From assembly GCA_023664045.1 (NCBI GenBank), contig JAMPGH010000001.1, positions 1,427,580 to 1,491,579 on the forward strand: a DNA stretch of 64,000 nucleotides, read 5' to 3'. Shown one piece after another: positions 42,582-51,811 of the stretch. Position 1 is the stretch's first letter. Every line of letters begins with the position of its first letter. The stretch is from Alistipes senegalensis (GTDB lineage Bacteria; Bacteroidota; Bacteroidia; Bacteroidales; Rikenellaceae). Under the pieces are notes generated by a model. It had not been told where the DNA came from and ran no database searches. It was given only the letters and a program-made list of their open reading frames with translations. The position numbers were made by a program, and so were the translations under genes.

Positions 42582-44027
42582 ATGACTGATATCAAGAAGA
42601 ATATGACGAACTGGCGTTGGTGGATGTGCCTGCTGTTGTTCGTCGCCACCACGGTCAACTACCTCGACCGTCAGGTGCTTTCCCTCACTTGGAAAGATTT
42701 CATCGCTCCCGAGTTCCACTGGACCGATTCCGACTACGGTACCATCACCGGTTTCTTCTCCATCTTCTACGCCGTCGCCTGCCTCTTCGCCGGCAAGTTC
42801 GTCGATTGGATGGGTACCAAGAAAGGTTATCTCTGGGCTATCGGCATCTGGTCGCTCGGCGCATGCCTCCATGCCGCCTGCGGGTGGGCCACCATGCACA
42901 TCGAGGGTTACGAGTCGCTCTCCGTGATGACGGCCGTCGAAACGGGCTCCGCCGCGGCCGCCGCTATCGCGACCGTCAGCGTCTGGCTGTTCCTCGCCTG
43001 CCGCGCGATCCTCGCGTTGGGCGAGGCCGGCAACTTCCCCGCCGCGATCAAGGTTACCGCCGAGTACTTCCCCAAGAAGGACCGGGCTTTCGCCACGTCG
43101 TTGTTCAACGCCGGCGCTTCGGTCGGCGCGCTCGTCGCTCCGTTGTCGATTCCCGTGTTGGCTTCGGCATGGGGTTGGGAGATGGCTTTCATCATCATCG
43201 GCGCGCTGGGCTTCGTCTGGATGTTCTTCTGGCTCTACATGTACGATAAGCCCGCCGAATCGAAACACGTCAACTCCGCCGAGCTCGAATACATGTTGCA
43301 GGACGAAAAGGAGCAGCCTGCCGAGACGAAACCCGCGGACGACGGGAAAACCATTCCTTTCATCGAATGCTTCGGTTACAAGCAGACTTGGTCGTTCATC
43401 GTCGGCAAGTTCTTCACCGACGGCGTCTGGTGGTTCTACCTCTTCTGGGCTCCGGCCTACTTCTCCGAGTGCGGTTATTCGATGGAAACCACGATGGGCA
43501 AGATGCTCGTCTTCGTGCTCTACCTCATCGTTACCGTCATCTCCATCGGCGGCGGTTACCTGCCCAAGTTCTTCGTCGAGCAGCGGCGTATGGAGCCTTA
43601 TTCCGGGCGTATGCTCGCCATGCTGATCTTCGCGTTCTTCCCGCTCTTCGCGCTCTTCGCGCAGCCCCTGCAGGGCTTCTCCGTGTGGTTCCCCGCCTTG
43701 ATTATCGGCATCGCGGGCGCAGGACATCAGGCTTGGTCCGCCAACCTGTTCTCCACCATCGGCGACATGTTCCCCAAGTCGACCATCGCTACGATCACCG
43801 GCATCGGCGCTATGGCCGGCGGCGTGGGATCGTTCCTCATCAACAAGGGAGCCGGCATGTTGTTCGATTATTCGGCTGCGCAGGGCGAGGCTTTCTCGTT
43901 CTTCGGCTTCAGCGGCAAGCCCGCAGGTTATATGATCGTCTTCTGCATCTGCGCCGTGGCCTACCTGCTCGCGTGGTCCATCATGAAGGTCCTCGTCCCG
44001 AAGTACAAGCCGATCGTTCTGAAATAA
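42582..44027 (+). CDS. exuT: MFS hexuronate transporter, ExuT-like
   Basis: 481 residues with about 12 membrane helices. The N-terminal NWRWWMCLLLFVATTVNYLDRQVLS is the signature of the anion:cation symporter branch (ExuT, GudP). A conserved R-A-x-L-x-x-G-E segment appears as RAILALGEAGNFPAAIK. It would import galacturonate or glucuronate by proton symport through the inner membrane, feeding uxaC. Outer-membrane uptake genes for this substrate are absent from the window. Confidence 0.88.
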   Translation: MTDIKKNMTNWRWWMCLLLFVATTVNYLDRQVLSLTWKDFIAPEFHWTDSDYGTITGFFSIFYAVACLFAGKFVDWMGTKKGYLWAIGIWSLGACLHAACGWATMHIEGYESLSVMTAVETGSAAAAAIATVSVWLFLACRAILALGEAGNFPAAIKVTAEYFPKKDRAFATSLFNAGASVGALVAPLSIPVLASAWGWEMAFIIIGALGFVWMFFWLYMYDKPAESKHVNSAELEYMLQDEKEQPAETKPADDGKTIPFIECFGYKQTWSFIVGKFFTDGVWWFYLFWAPAYFSECGYSMETTMGKMLVFVLYLIVTVISIGGGYLPKFFVEQRRMEPYSGRMLAMLIFAFFPLFALFAQPLQGFSVWFPALIIGIAGAGHQAWSANLFSTIGDMFPKSTIATITGIGAMAGGVGSFLINKGAGMLFDYSAAQGEAFSFFGFSGKPAGYMIVFCICAVAYLLAWSIMKVLVPKYKPIVLK

Positions 44028-44034
44028 TTTTTTG

Positions 44035-44125
44035 ACGATTTGTACTTCGACGCACCGGCGGTCCGGGATTCCCGTTTTTTCGGGTTTCCGATCCGAGTCC
44101 GGGGTGCATGCAAGTACATGATCGG
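44035..44125. repeat. Dispersed intergenic element, copy 3 (short)
   Basis: Inverted ends: TGTACTTCGACGCACC on the left (44041-44056) and GGTGCATGCAAGTACATG on the right (44103-44120). The middle carries TTTTCGGGTTTCCGATCCGA, matching the core of the elements at 21801 and 22886. A CCCG-T6-CGGG hairpin in it could help terminate the transporter transcript. It fills most of the gap before uxaB. Confidence 0.65.
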
Positions 44126-44148
44126 GTAATTTTAATATAACTAATCGT

Positions 44149-45606
44149 ATGATTAAAGAGTTGAATAAATCGACCGTCTCCAAGACCGAGCGGCCCGTCA
44201 AGATCCTCCAGTTCGGCGAGGGCAACTTCCTGCGCGCATTCGTCGACTGGCAGATCGACATCGCCAACGAAAAGGGCGTCATGAACGCCGGCGTGGCTAT
44301 CTGCCAGCCGATCCTCGATCCCGAGCACAAGGTGCTCGGCATGATCGACATGCTCCACAAGCAGGACAACCTCTACCACGTCTACCTCGAGGGCATCGAG
44401 CAGAAGCAGCCCAAGAAGGACGTGCGGCTGGTCAAGAGCGTCATGGATTCGTTCAATCCCTACGTCGACTACGCCAAGTACGAGCAGTATTTCCTCTCGC
44501 CCGAGCTGAAGATCACCATTTCGAATACCACCGAGGCGGGCATCCGCTACGAGGAGGGCGACGACCTCACGGCTTGCCCGCCCAAGTCGTACCCTGCCAA
44601 GATGACGGCGTTGCTCTACAAGCGCTTCAAGCACTTCAACGGCGACCCCTCGAAGGGCCTCTGCATCATCTGCTGCGAATTGATCGAGAACAACGGCTCC
44701 ACGCTCCACGAGTACGTCATCAAGCATGCCGAGTACCACAAGCTCGGTCAGGACTTCATCGACTGGGTCGAGAAGAACTGCCACTTCTGCGATACGCTCG
44801 TCGACCGCATCGTGCCGGGCTTCCCGCGCGATACGATCCAGGAGATCAAGGAGGAGATCGGTTTCGACGACAACCTCGTCGTCAAGGCCGAGTTGTACCA
44901 CTTGTGGGCTATCGGCGGCCCCGGTTACAAGGAGGTCATGAAGGAGCTGCCCCTCGACAAGGCGGGCCTGCATGTCATCTTCATGCCGTCGATCAAGCAG
45001 TTCCGCGACAAGAAGGTCCGCATCCTCAACGGTTCGCATACCGGCATGGTGCCCATCGCCCTGCAGATGGGTTGCGAGACGGTCATGGACGCTTTCAATA
45101 CGCCCGCCATCGAGAAGTTCATCAACGACATGGTCGCCCAAGAGGTCATTCCCATGATCGAGGAGGATCAGGCCGAACTGAAGCTCTTCGCCGCCGGCAT
45201 TCTGGAGCGCTTCTACAACCCCTACATCAAGCACATGTTGAAGTCCATTTCGCTCAACTCGCTTTCGAAATGGGAGGCCCGCAACTATCCCACGGTCAAG
45301 GATAACTGGTTCAAGGCCAAGCGCGTCGCCGAGCACGAGTGCTTCACTTTCGCCGCCTTGTTGTCGTTGTACGGCCCCGAAAGCGGCTTCCAGCCCGACG
45401 ACACCGCCGAGTTCGTGGAGTACATCCGGGGGAACTGGAACCCCGCCGACTTGGAGGGCACCGTCTCGAAGATCGTGCGCGAAAGCGGCATCTTCACCGT
45501 CGACTTCTCCGAGGTCCCGGGCTTCATTCCCGCCGTCGCCGCTTATCTGGCCGACATCCGGGAGCTGGGCATGGCGAAAGCGCTGGACAAGTTCCTCGCC
45601 AAGTAA
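44149..45606 (+). CDS. uxaB: Tagaturonate reductase (altronate oxidoreductase)
   Basis: 485 residues of the mannitol dehydrogenase family: ILQFGEGNFLRAFVDW forms the dinucleotide-binding start, and ISNTTEAGI and LNGSHTGMVP (with KAELYHLWAIGGP before it) are typical of UxaB. It reduces tagaturonate to altronate with NADH. A fructuronate reductase (UxuB) is a close relative, but the NFLRAF form and the UxaA-type dehydratase next door favour UxaB. The start follows an AT-rich leader after a repeat element. Confidence 0.9.
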   Translation: MIKELNKSTVSKTERPVKILQFGEGNFLRAFVDWQIDIANEKGVMNAGVAICQPILDPEHKVLGMIDMLHKQDNLYHVYLEGIEQKQPKKDVRLVKSVMDSFNPYVDYAKYEQYFLSPELKITISNTTEAGIRYEEGDDLTACPPKSYPAKMTALLYKRFKHFNGDPSKGLCIICCELIENNGSTLHEYVIKHAEYHKLGQDFIDWVEKNCHFCDTLVDRIVPGFPRDTIQEIKEEIGFDDNLVVKAELYHLWAIGGPGYKEVMKELPLDKAGLHVIFMPSIKQFRDKKVRILNGSHTGMVPIALQMGCETVMDAFNTPAIEKFINDMVAQEVIPMIEEDQAELKLFAAGILERFYNPYIKHMLKSISLNSLSKWEARNYPTVKDNWFKAKRVAEHECFTFAALLSLYGPESGFQPDDTAEFVEYIRGNWNPADLEGTVSKIVRESGIFTVDFSEVPGFIPAVAAYLADIRELGMAKALDKFLAK

Positions 45607-45683
45607 ATCCGATCATTCATCCGGGGCAGGAGGGCCGATCCGACAAGGAGCGTGCGCTCCCGCCCCTTTTTCCGACACAGACC

Positions 45684-47174
45684 ATGAAACGGTTTCTGAA
45701 GATCAATGCCGCGGACAACGTCGCCGTGGCGCTCGCCGACGATTTGAAGGCTGGCGAGACGTTCAACATCGACGGCGTGCAGGTTACCTTGCGCGAGGAC
45801 GTCGCCCGCGGACATAAGTTCGCCTTGTGCGACATCGCCGAGGGCGAGAACGTCGTCAAGTACGGCTATCCCATCGGCCACGCCACCGCACCCGTCGCCG
45901 CCGGTGCGTGGATCCACTCCCATAACCTCAGGACCAACCTCCGCGACGACCTCGAATATGCCTATTCCCCGAAGGTCTACGACATCGACTGCCCTAAGCG
46001 CGATGTCAAGGTCATGGGGTACCTGCGCAAGAACGATACGATGGGCATCCGCAACGAGCTGTGGATCGTTCCGTCGGTCGGGTGCGTCAACGGACAGGCG
46101 CAGGCCATCGCCGCACGCGTGCGGGCCGAGTGCGATTGCTCGCACCTCGACGACGTCAGGGTCTATACCCATAACTACGGGTGCTCGCAGCTGGGCGACG
46201 ACCACCTCAATACCCAGCGCGCACTGGCCGCTTTGGTCAAGCATCCCAATGCCGGCGCCGTCTTGGTCCTCGGCCTCGGCTGCGAGAACAATCAGGTCTC
46301 GGCCCTCAAGGAAACGATCGGCGAGTGGGACGACGAGCGCGTCAAGTTCCTCATCGCGCAGGAGGTCGAGGACGAGATCGCCGCAGGTTTCGAGATCTGC
46401 CGCGAGCTGGTCGAGAAAACGCGCGCCGACAAGCGGCAGCCGCTGCCTTTGTCTTACCTCCGTGTGGGTCTCAAGTGCGGCGGATCCGACGGCTTCTCCG
46501 GCATCACGGCCAACCCGTTGGTGGGTCTCTTCTCCGACTGGTTGATCGCGCAGGGCGGCACCACGGTCCTCACGGAGGTCCCCGAGATGTTCGGCGCCGA
46601 AACCATCTTGATGGACCGCGCCGAAAGCAAGGCTGTTTTCGACCGGACCGTCTGCCTCATCAACGATTTCAAGGGTTACTTCCGCAAGTACGACCAGCCC
46701 ATCTACGAGAATCCCTCGCCCGGCAACAAGAAGGGCGGCATCACCACGCTCGAGGAGAAGTCGCTGGGATGCGTCCAGAAGGGCGGGGCCCAGCAGGTCG
46801 TCGACGTCTTGAAGTACACCGAGCCTATCCGTCGGCAGGGTCTCAACTTGCTGCAGGCCCCCGGCAACGATCTCGTCGCCGCTTCGGCCCTCGCTTTGTC
46901 GGGTTGCCAGTTGGTGCTCTTCACCACGGGACGCGGTACGCCGTTCGGGGCTTTCGTCCCCACGATGAAGATCTCCACCAATACGCAGCTCTCGAAGTTC
47001 AAGTCCAACTGGATCGACTTCAACGCCGGGTCGCTCGTCGAGGACGAGGAGCCGCAGGCCGTCTTGGAGCGCTTCATCGACAAGGTCCTCGCCACGGCCG
47101 GCGGCGAGCATCTTCTGCACGAGAAAACAGGTTTCAAGGAGATCGCCATCTTCAAGACCGGCGTTACGTTGTAA
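45684..47174 (+). CDS. uxaA: Altronate dehydratase
   Basis: 496 residues from the ATG at 45684. An N-terminal SAF domain (about 1-90) is joined to the UxaA/GarD domain, with GYLRKNDTMGIRNELWIVPSVGCVN, THNYGCSQLGDDH, GLGCENNQ and LKCGGSDGFSGITANP. The conserved Cys residues suit an iron-dependent dehydratase. It converts altronate to 2-keto-3-deoxygluconate, the KdgK substrate, so the operon holds the complete galacturonate route. The gap from uxaB is 77 bp. Confidence 0.93.
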   Translation: MKRFLKINAADNVAVALADDLKAGETFNIDGVQVTLREDVARGHKFALCDIAEGENVVKYGYPIGHATAPVAAGAWIHSHNLRTNLRDDLEYAYSPKVYDIDCPKRDVKVMGYLRKNDTMGIRNELWIVPSVGCVNGQAQAIAARVRAECDCSHLDDVRVYTHNYGCSQLGDDHLNTQRALAALVKHPNAGAVLVLGLGCENNQVSALKETIGEWDDERVKFLIAQEVEDEIAAGFEICRELVEKTRADKRQPLPLSYLRVGLKCGGSDGFSGITANPLVGLFSDWLIAQGGTTVLTEVPEMFGAETILMDRAESKAVFDRTVCLINDFKGYFRKYDQPIYENPSPGNKKGGITTLEEKSLGCVQKGGAQQVVDVLKYTEPIRRQGLNLLQAPGNDLVAASALALSGCQLVLFTTGRGTPFGAFVPTMKISTNTQLSKFKSNWIDFNAGSLVEDEEPQAVLERFIDKVLATAGGEHLLHEKTGFKEIAIFKTGVTL

Positions 47175-47229
47175 TTAAAAATCGGTTGTTCGGCAGCGAA
47201 TCTCCCGAACGATGACGGATCGCAAATAG

Positions 47230-48285
47230 ATGAACCCGAAAGTGAAAAATAATTTTTTGTTCTTCCTCTTCTTCGCCCTCTGGAGCGTCGGCTGTTCTCC
47301 GTCTCAGGAGAAAAGCCTCTACGTCGTCGATTGCAACGGCGGCGGGGACTTCACGTCGGTGCAGGCTTGCTTCGACGCCCTGCCTTCCAAGCCCGCCGCA
47401 TGGCGCACCGTGCGCATCATGCCCGGCACCTACCGCGAAAAGCTCACGCTCGACGTCTATAAGGACAAGGTGCAGGTCGTCGGTGCCGGCCGTACGCCCG
47501 ACGAGGTCCGTCTCGTCTGGGACGACTTCTCGGGCAAGGTCGTCGACGGCTACGAGATGACCACCTACGACTCCTACACCTTCTCGGTGCAGGCCGACGA
47601 CGTGCGGTTGGAGAATCTCACGGTCTGCAACGACGCCGGCAGGGTAGGGCAGGCCGTGGCGCTCGAAACGCGCGGCGACCGCATCCGGATCGACCGCTGC
47701 CGTCTTCTCGGCGATCAGGATACTTTCTTCACCAAAGGCTACGTCTCGCGCGTCTACGTAACGGACAGCCATATCGAGGGGACCACCGACTTCATCTTCG
47801 GTCCCTCGATCGTCTATTTCAGGAATTGTTCGATCCGCTGCAAGGCCGACAGCTACATCACCGCCGCCTCGACTACCGAGCGCAACCGCTTCGGTTATAT
47901 CTTCGATTCTTGCCGCGTCTCGGCCGACGAGGGCGTCTCGAAGCTCTACCTCGGGCGTCCGTGGAAATCCACCGCCCGCACGGTGTGGATCCGCTGCGAC
48001 CTGCCTGCCGCCGTCCGGCCCGAGGGGTGGCACAACTGGCGCGATCCCGCCCGTGAGCGCACGTCGTTCTATGCCGAGTGGGGGTGCACGGGCCCCGGCG
48101 CCGATCGTTCGGGGCGCGTTCCGTGGTCGCACGAGCTGACTGCCGAGCAGGTCGCCGAGCATACCGACTTGCGGCAGGTCTTCGCCAAGAAGACCGGGTC
48201 GGAGCAGTTCCGCGATGACTGGGATCCGTGCGATCCCGCCTTTTCGGGCGTGCCGGGCCGCGCCTCCGTTCACGCAACAAACTAA
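47230..48285 (+). CDS. CE8 pectin methylesterase lipoprotein
   Basis: 351 residues. The signal ends WSVGC (Cys22), a probable lipoprotein. The beta-helix shows the CE8 signature: GQAVAL (Gln141), LGDQDTFF (Asp164, acid/base), GTTDFIFG (Asp187, nucleophile) and LGRPW (Arg243, Trp245). It removes methyl esters from pectin in the periplasm or at the surface, making it ready for cleavage to galacturonate. It starts 55 bp after uxaA, and the GH43 gene follows after 10 bp, tying substrate release to catabolism. Confidence 0.92.
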   Translation: MNPKVKNNFLFFLFFALWSVGCSPSQEKSLYVVDCNGGGDFTSVQACFDALPSKPAAWRTVRIMPGTYREKLTLDVYKDKVQVVGAGRTPDEVRLVWDDFSGKVVDGYEMTTYDSYTFSVQADDVRLENLTVCNDAGRVGQAVALETRGDRIRIDRCRLLGDQDTFFTKGYVSRVYVTDSHIEGTTDFIFGPSIVYFRNCSIRCKADSYITAASTTERNRFGYIFDSCRVSADEGVSKLYLGRPWKSTARTVWIRCDLPAAVRPEGWHNWRDPARERTSFYAEWGCTGPGADRSGRVPWSHELTAEQVAEHTDLRQVFAKKTGSEQFRDDWDPCDPAFSGVPGRASVHATN

Positions 48286-48295
48286 ATCTCGATCT

Positions 48296-49936
48296 ATGAA
48301 AAAACTGCTTTTGTTTTTCGGCCTCATAACGGCCGCCCCGCTTTCGGCACAGACGGTCTGGACGCCCGATCTGGGTAACGGGAAGTACAAGAATCCCGTG
48401 CTCTACGCCGATTATTCCGACCCCGACGTTACGCGTGTGGGCGACGACTATTGGATGACCGCTTCGTCGTTCAACTGCGTGCCGGGGCTTCAGATCCTCC
48501 ATTCGACCGATCTGGTGAACTGGGAGATCGTCAACGCCGTCTTCACGGCACAGCCTCCTTACGACCACTTCGACCGGCCGCAGCACGGCGAGGGCGTCTG
48601 GGCTCCGGCCATCCGCTACCACGACGGGTGGTACTACATCTATTGGGGCAATCCCTACAAAGGCGTCTACATGACCAAAACGCAGGATCCGCGCGGCGAG
48701 TGGTCGGAGCCCCTGTTGGTCAAGGAGGTCGAGGGCGTCATCGACACCTGCCCCTTGTGGGACGACGACGGCCGGGCCTACCTCGTCCACGGGTGGGCCG
48801 GTTCGTGCGCCGGTCTGAAGAGCGTCTTGAGCGTCTCGGAGATGACGCCCGACGGCGAGCGCCTCATCGGCGAGGACGTCATGATCTTCGACGGCCACGG
48901 CGACCATCCTACGGTCGAGGGCCCCAAGTTCTACAAGCGCAACGGGTGGTACTACGTCTTCGCCCCGGCCGGCGGCGTCAAGCCCGGGTGGCAGATCGTC
49001 CTGCGTTCCAAGTCGCCGTGGGGTCCCTACGAGTGCCGCACCGTCTTGCATCAGGGCAACACCAAGACGCCCGGCCCGCATCAGGGCGGTCTGGTCGACG
49101 ATGTCGAGGGTAATTCTTGGTTCCTCCACTTCGTCGACATGTACGCCTACGGCCGCGTCGCGCACCTCCAGCCCGTTACGTGGTCCGACGACGACTGGTG
49201 CATCATCGGCTTCGACCGCAACGGCGACGGCATCGGCGAGCCCGTCGACATCTGGCGCAAGCCCGCTTCCCATGTGAAAAGCGAGGTCAGAACTCCGGCC
49301 GACAGCGACGAGTTCGACAGCCGCAAGTTGGGCCTGCAGTGGCAGTGGCACGCCAACCCCCAAATGGGGTGGTACTTCCCCAATCCGTCGGACGGCGAAT
49401 TGAGGCTCTACTGCCACCGGCGGCCCGAGGGGTGGCGCAACCTCTCCGACAACGGCAACCTCCTGCTGCAGAAGATCAACGCCCCGGCCTATACCGCCAC
49501 CGCCAAGCTCCGCTTCCACCCCTCCTACGAGGGCGACCGCGCCGGCTTGATCGTCATGGGCCACGACTACGCCACCATCGGATTGCGTTTCGTCGACGGC
49601 AAGCTCCTCGTCGAGCGCACCACTTGCAAGCGCGCCATGAAGAAGGGTTCGCCCGAGAGCGCCGATGCCTCTCTGGAGTTCGCCGCTTCGGGCGATCCCG
49701 TCGACGTGTGGCTGCGCTGCCGCTTCGAGCAGAAGTGGAACGACGACGGTTCGCCGCGTCTGGTTTGCCGCTTCTCGTTCAGTTCCGACGGCAAGCGCTT
49801 CCGCGAGCTGGGCGATTCTTTCACCGCCGAGGCCGGACATTGGATCGGCGCCAAGATCGGTTTCTTCGCCGACGCCGAGGTGCGGAAGAACGACGCCGGT
49901 TGGATCGACATCGACTGGTTCCGTACCTCCAAATAG
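48296..49936 (+). CDS. GH43 family glycosidase (arabinofuranosidase/xylosidase type)
   Basis: 546 residues from the ATG at 48296, which gives a signal peptide (MKKLLLFFGLITAAPLSAQ). The five-bladed propeller has YSDPDVTRVGDDYWM (base Asp42), IDTCPLWDDDG (Asp150, pKa modulator) and TVEGPKFYKRNGWYY (acid Glu208). The C-terminal beta-sandwich (about 345-546) with LGLQWQWHANPQMGWYF matches the GH43 C2/DUF1349 module. It probably removes arabinose or xylose side chains from pectic polymers, given its place after the pectinesterase. The exact sugar is uncertain. Confidence 0.87.
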   Translation: MKKLLLFFGLITAAPLSAQTVWTPDLGNGKYKNPVLYADYSDPDVTRVGDDYWMTASSFNCVPGLQILHSTDLVNWEIVNAVFTAQPPYDHFDRPQHGEGVWAPAIRYHDGWYYIYWGNPYKGVYMTKTQDPRGEWSEPLLVKEVEGVIDTCPLWDDDGRAYLVHGWAGSCAGLKSVLSVSEMTPDGERLIGEDVMIFDGHGDHPTVEGPKFYKRNGWYYVFAPAGGVKPGWQIVLRSKSPWGPYECRTVLHQGNTKTPGPHQGGLVDDVEGNSWFLHFVDMYAYGRVAHLQPVTWSDDDWCIIGFDRNGDGIGEPVDIWRKPASHVKSEVRTPADSDEFDSRKLGLQWQWHANPQMGWYFPNPSDGELRLYCHRRPEGWRNLSDNGNLLLQKINAPAYTATAKLRFHPSYEGDRAGLIVMGHDYATIGLRFVDGKLLVERTTCKRAMKKGSPESADASLEFAASGDPVDVWLRCRFEQKWNDDGSPRLVCRFSFSSDGKRFRELGDSFTAEAGHWIGAKIGFFADAEVRKNDAGWIDIDWFRTSK

Positions 49937-49951
49937 ATCCTCTCTTCCATA

Positions 49952-49991
49952 GCGAACCCCGCTTCCGATCAGGAGGCGGGGTTCGCTTTTT
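49952..49991. terminator. Terminator at the end of the galacturonate operon
   Basis: GCGAACCCCGC pairs perfectly with GCGGGGTTCGC (11 bp) and is followed by TTTTT. It lies 15 bp after the GH43 stop and just before the convergent MATE gene end. Confidence 0.88.
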
Positions 49992-50006
49992 GCCCAAAAG
50001 CGTCGA

Positions 50007-51344
50007 TTATGAATTGCCTTTCGCTTTCTCTTCGATTTTCCGCAGACGCCCGGTCATCAGGTATTGCAGCACGCCGCGCAGGAACATGTAGAGCATGAAT
50101 GCCAGCCACAGAGCGTCGTTTCCGATCAGCGGGTGGCCCGCATAGTAGATCGCAAAGTAGGCCGCCGTCGAGAGGAACATCGAGTCGCGCATCACGCGCG
50201 TCTCGGTCGCTCCCACCATGATGCCGTCCATGATGAAGGGCATCGCGCTGGCAATGGGAATCACGATGATCCATCCGATGTAGCGGCCCGCCAGCTCCAC
50301 GATGCGCGGGGTTTCGGGCGACGTGCGGTCTACGAAGAGCATCACCAGCTCGCGCCAGCCCGCCAGATAAATCCCCACGAACGCCACCGAGACCGCCGTG
50401 CCCCAGAATATGCAGCGGCGCAGACACGCCTTGAGCGATCGCACGTCGCGGGCTCCCACGAAACGGCCCGTGAGGGCTTCGGCCGCGTATGCGAATCCGT
50501 CGTTCATGTAGGAGAAGAGCGTGAAGAGTTGCAGCAGCAGGGTGTTCACCGCCAGCAGCGTCGGGTCCTCCATGCGGGCCGACACCCCCGTAAAGAACGT
50601 GTAGACCGCTACGATGCAGAGCGTGCGGAGGATGATATCGCGGTTTATCAGGAAGAATTTCTTCAGGGGCCTCAGATCCAGCACCTGCGTCGGGTCGATC
50701 TTCGTCAGCTCCCGGCCGTAGCGTATCGCCAGAAGCAGCGCCGAGAGCCCCACGCCGCTCCATTGGGCCAGTACCGAGGCGTAGGCGATTCCCACGATGC
50801 CCATGTCCAGCCCGAATGCGAACCACAGGCTGCACAGGATGTGTATCGCGTTCACCGCAATGGCCGTGCACATCGGGATCACGGCGTTCTGCATGCCCGT
50901 GAACCAGCCGTTGAATCCGAAGAGCAGAATGCCCGCCGGCACGGCCCAAATGCGGGCATAGAAGTAGTCGCGGGTCATTTCGCCGCCGTTCATGGCCCAG
51001 AGCGCCAGTTCGCCCACGGGCCATTGCAGAGCCACCATCACGACGCCCATCAGCGCCGCCACGGCAAGGGCCCGCACCAGCATGTTCGTGCATTCGCGCC
51101 GGTCGCCCGCACCGTAGGCTTGGGCCGTCAGGCCGCTCGTTCCCATGCGTACGAACGAGCAGTTCCAGTAGATGAAGTTGAAGATCGACACGCCGATGGC
51201 CAGCGCCCCGATCGTCGCTGCCGAGTCTGCGCCCCAATGGCCCGCTATGGCCGTCGAGACCATGCCCATCAGGGGCACCGTGATGTTCGACACGATGTTC
51301 GGCAGCGCGATGCGCATGATCTCTCGGTTCATCTTCATATTCAT
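50007..51344 (-). CDS. MATE family efflux transporter
   Basis: 445 residues from the ATG at 51344; in-frame ATGs two and four codons further in are alternatives, and a GTG three codons upstream is less likely. About 12 membrane helices in two halves, with IALPNIVSNITVPLMGMVSTAIAGHWG as the MATE opening and GAGDRRECTNMLVRA between helices. Such proteins expel cationic compounds or drugs using Na+ or H+. The 5' region holds dispersed direct repeats. It is not obviously linked to its neighbours. Confidence 0.87.
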   Translation of the reverse strand: MNMKMNREIMRIALPNIVSNITVPLMGMVSTAIAGHWGADSAATIGALAIGVSIFNFIYWNCSFVRMGTSGLTAQAYGAGDRRECTNMLVRALAVAALMGVVMVALQWPVGELALWAMNGGEMTRDYFYARIWAVPAGILLFGFNGWFTGMQNAVIPMCTAIAVNAIHILCSLWFAFGLDMGIVGIAYASVLAQWSGVGLSALLLAIRYGRELTKIDPTQVLDLRPLKKFFLINRDIILRTLCIVAVYTFFTGVSARMEDPTLLAVNTLLLQLFTLFSYMNDGFAYAAEALTGRFVGARDVRSLKACLRRCIFWGTAVSVAFVGIYLAGWRELVMLFVDRTSPETPRIVELAGRYIGWIIVIPIASAMPFIMDGIMVGATETRVMRDSMFLSTAAYFAIYYAGHPLIGNDALWLAFMLYMFLRGVLQYLMTGRLRKIEEKAKGNS

Positions 51345-51522
51345 TTCATGCACCTTTTCTCGCCTCGCCCCGCTAAGAGCGGGGTTTTGAAAAGCCGTTG
51401 CTGCAAAAAACAGTTTCAGCCTCTGCCCTCGGCTTATCGAAAACGTTCATTTCATGCACCTTTTCTCGCCTCGGCATAGCTCGAGCAAGCTCGGCTCTGC
51501 CCTCGGCTTATCGAAAACGTTC
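51340..51522. repeat. Two interleaved direct repeats upstream of the MATE gene
   Basis: TTCATTTCATGCACCTTTTC plus CTCGCCTCG occurs at 51340-51367 and again at 51446-51473. CTCTGCCCTCGGCTTATCGA plus AAACGTTC occurs at 51421-51448 and 51495-51522. A CCCCGC-TAAGA-GCGGGG-TTTT hairpin lies between (51369-51389). The first copy overlaps the MATE start codon. The rest of the gap to 51811 holds no gene, only a weak TACCTTTA -7-like box (51682-51689). Confidence 0.85.
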
Positions 51523-51811
51523 GTCTTCTCTTGCATGGCGCCGCGAAGTTAGAATTAAAATCGCGAAATCGAAAATGAAAAGTTCTCTTTTCGGATCTTT
51601 CCTTTTCGACCGGAACATGCTACTTCCCGGCTTTTCGGAAGAATTGGCAGGGTCCGTGCGCCGGATTCCCGAAAAAAGGATTACCTTTACCGGCGGTAAG
51701 CTCCCGGTTCGGACGGCGGCGGCTTCGGCTTCGTCGGCATACGCCCGACACCGCTTTCGCGTCGTGCCGTCAGGCCGGCAGGGTTTATCGAGTACAGACA
51801 ATAAATCAAGT

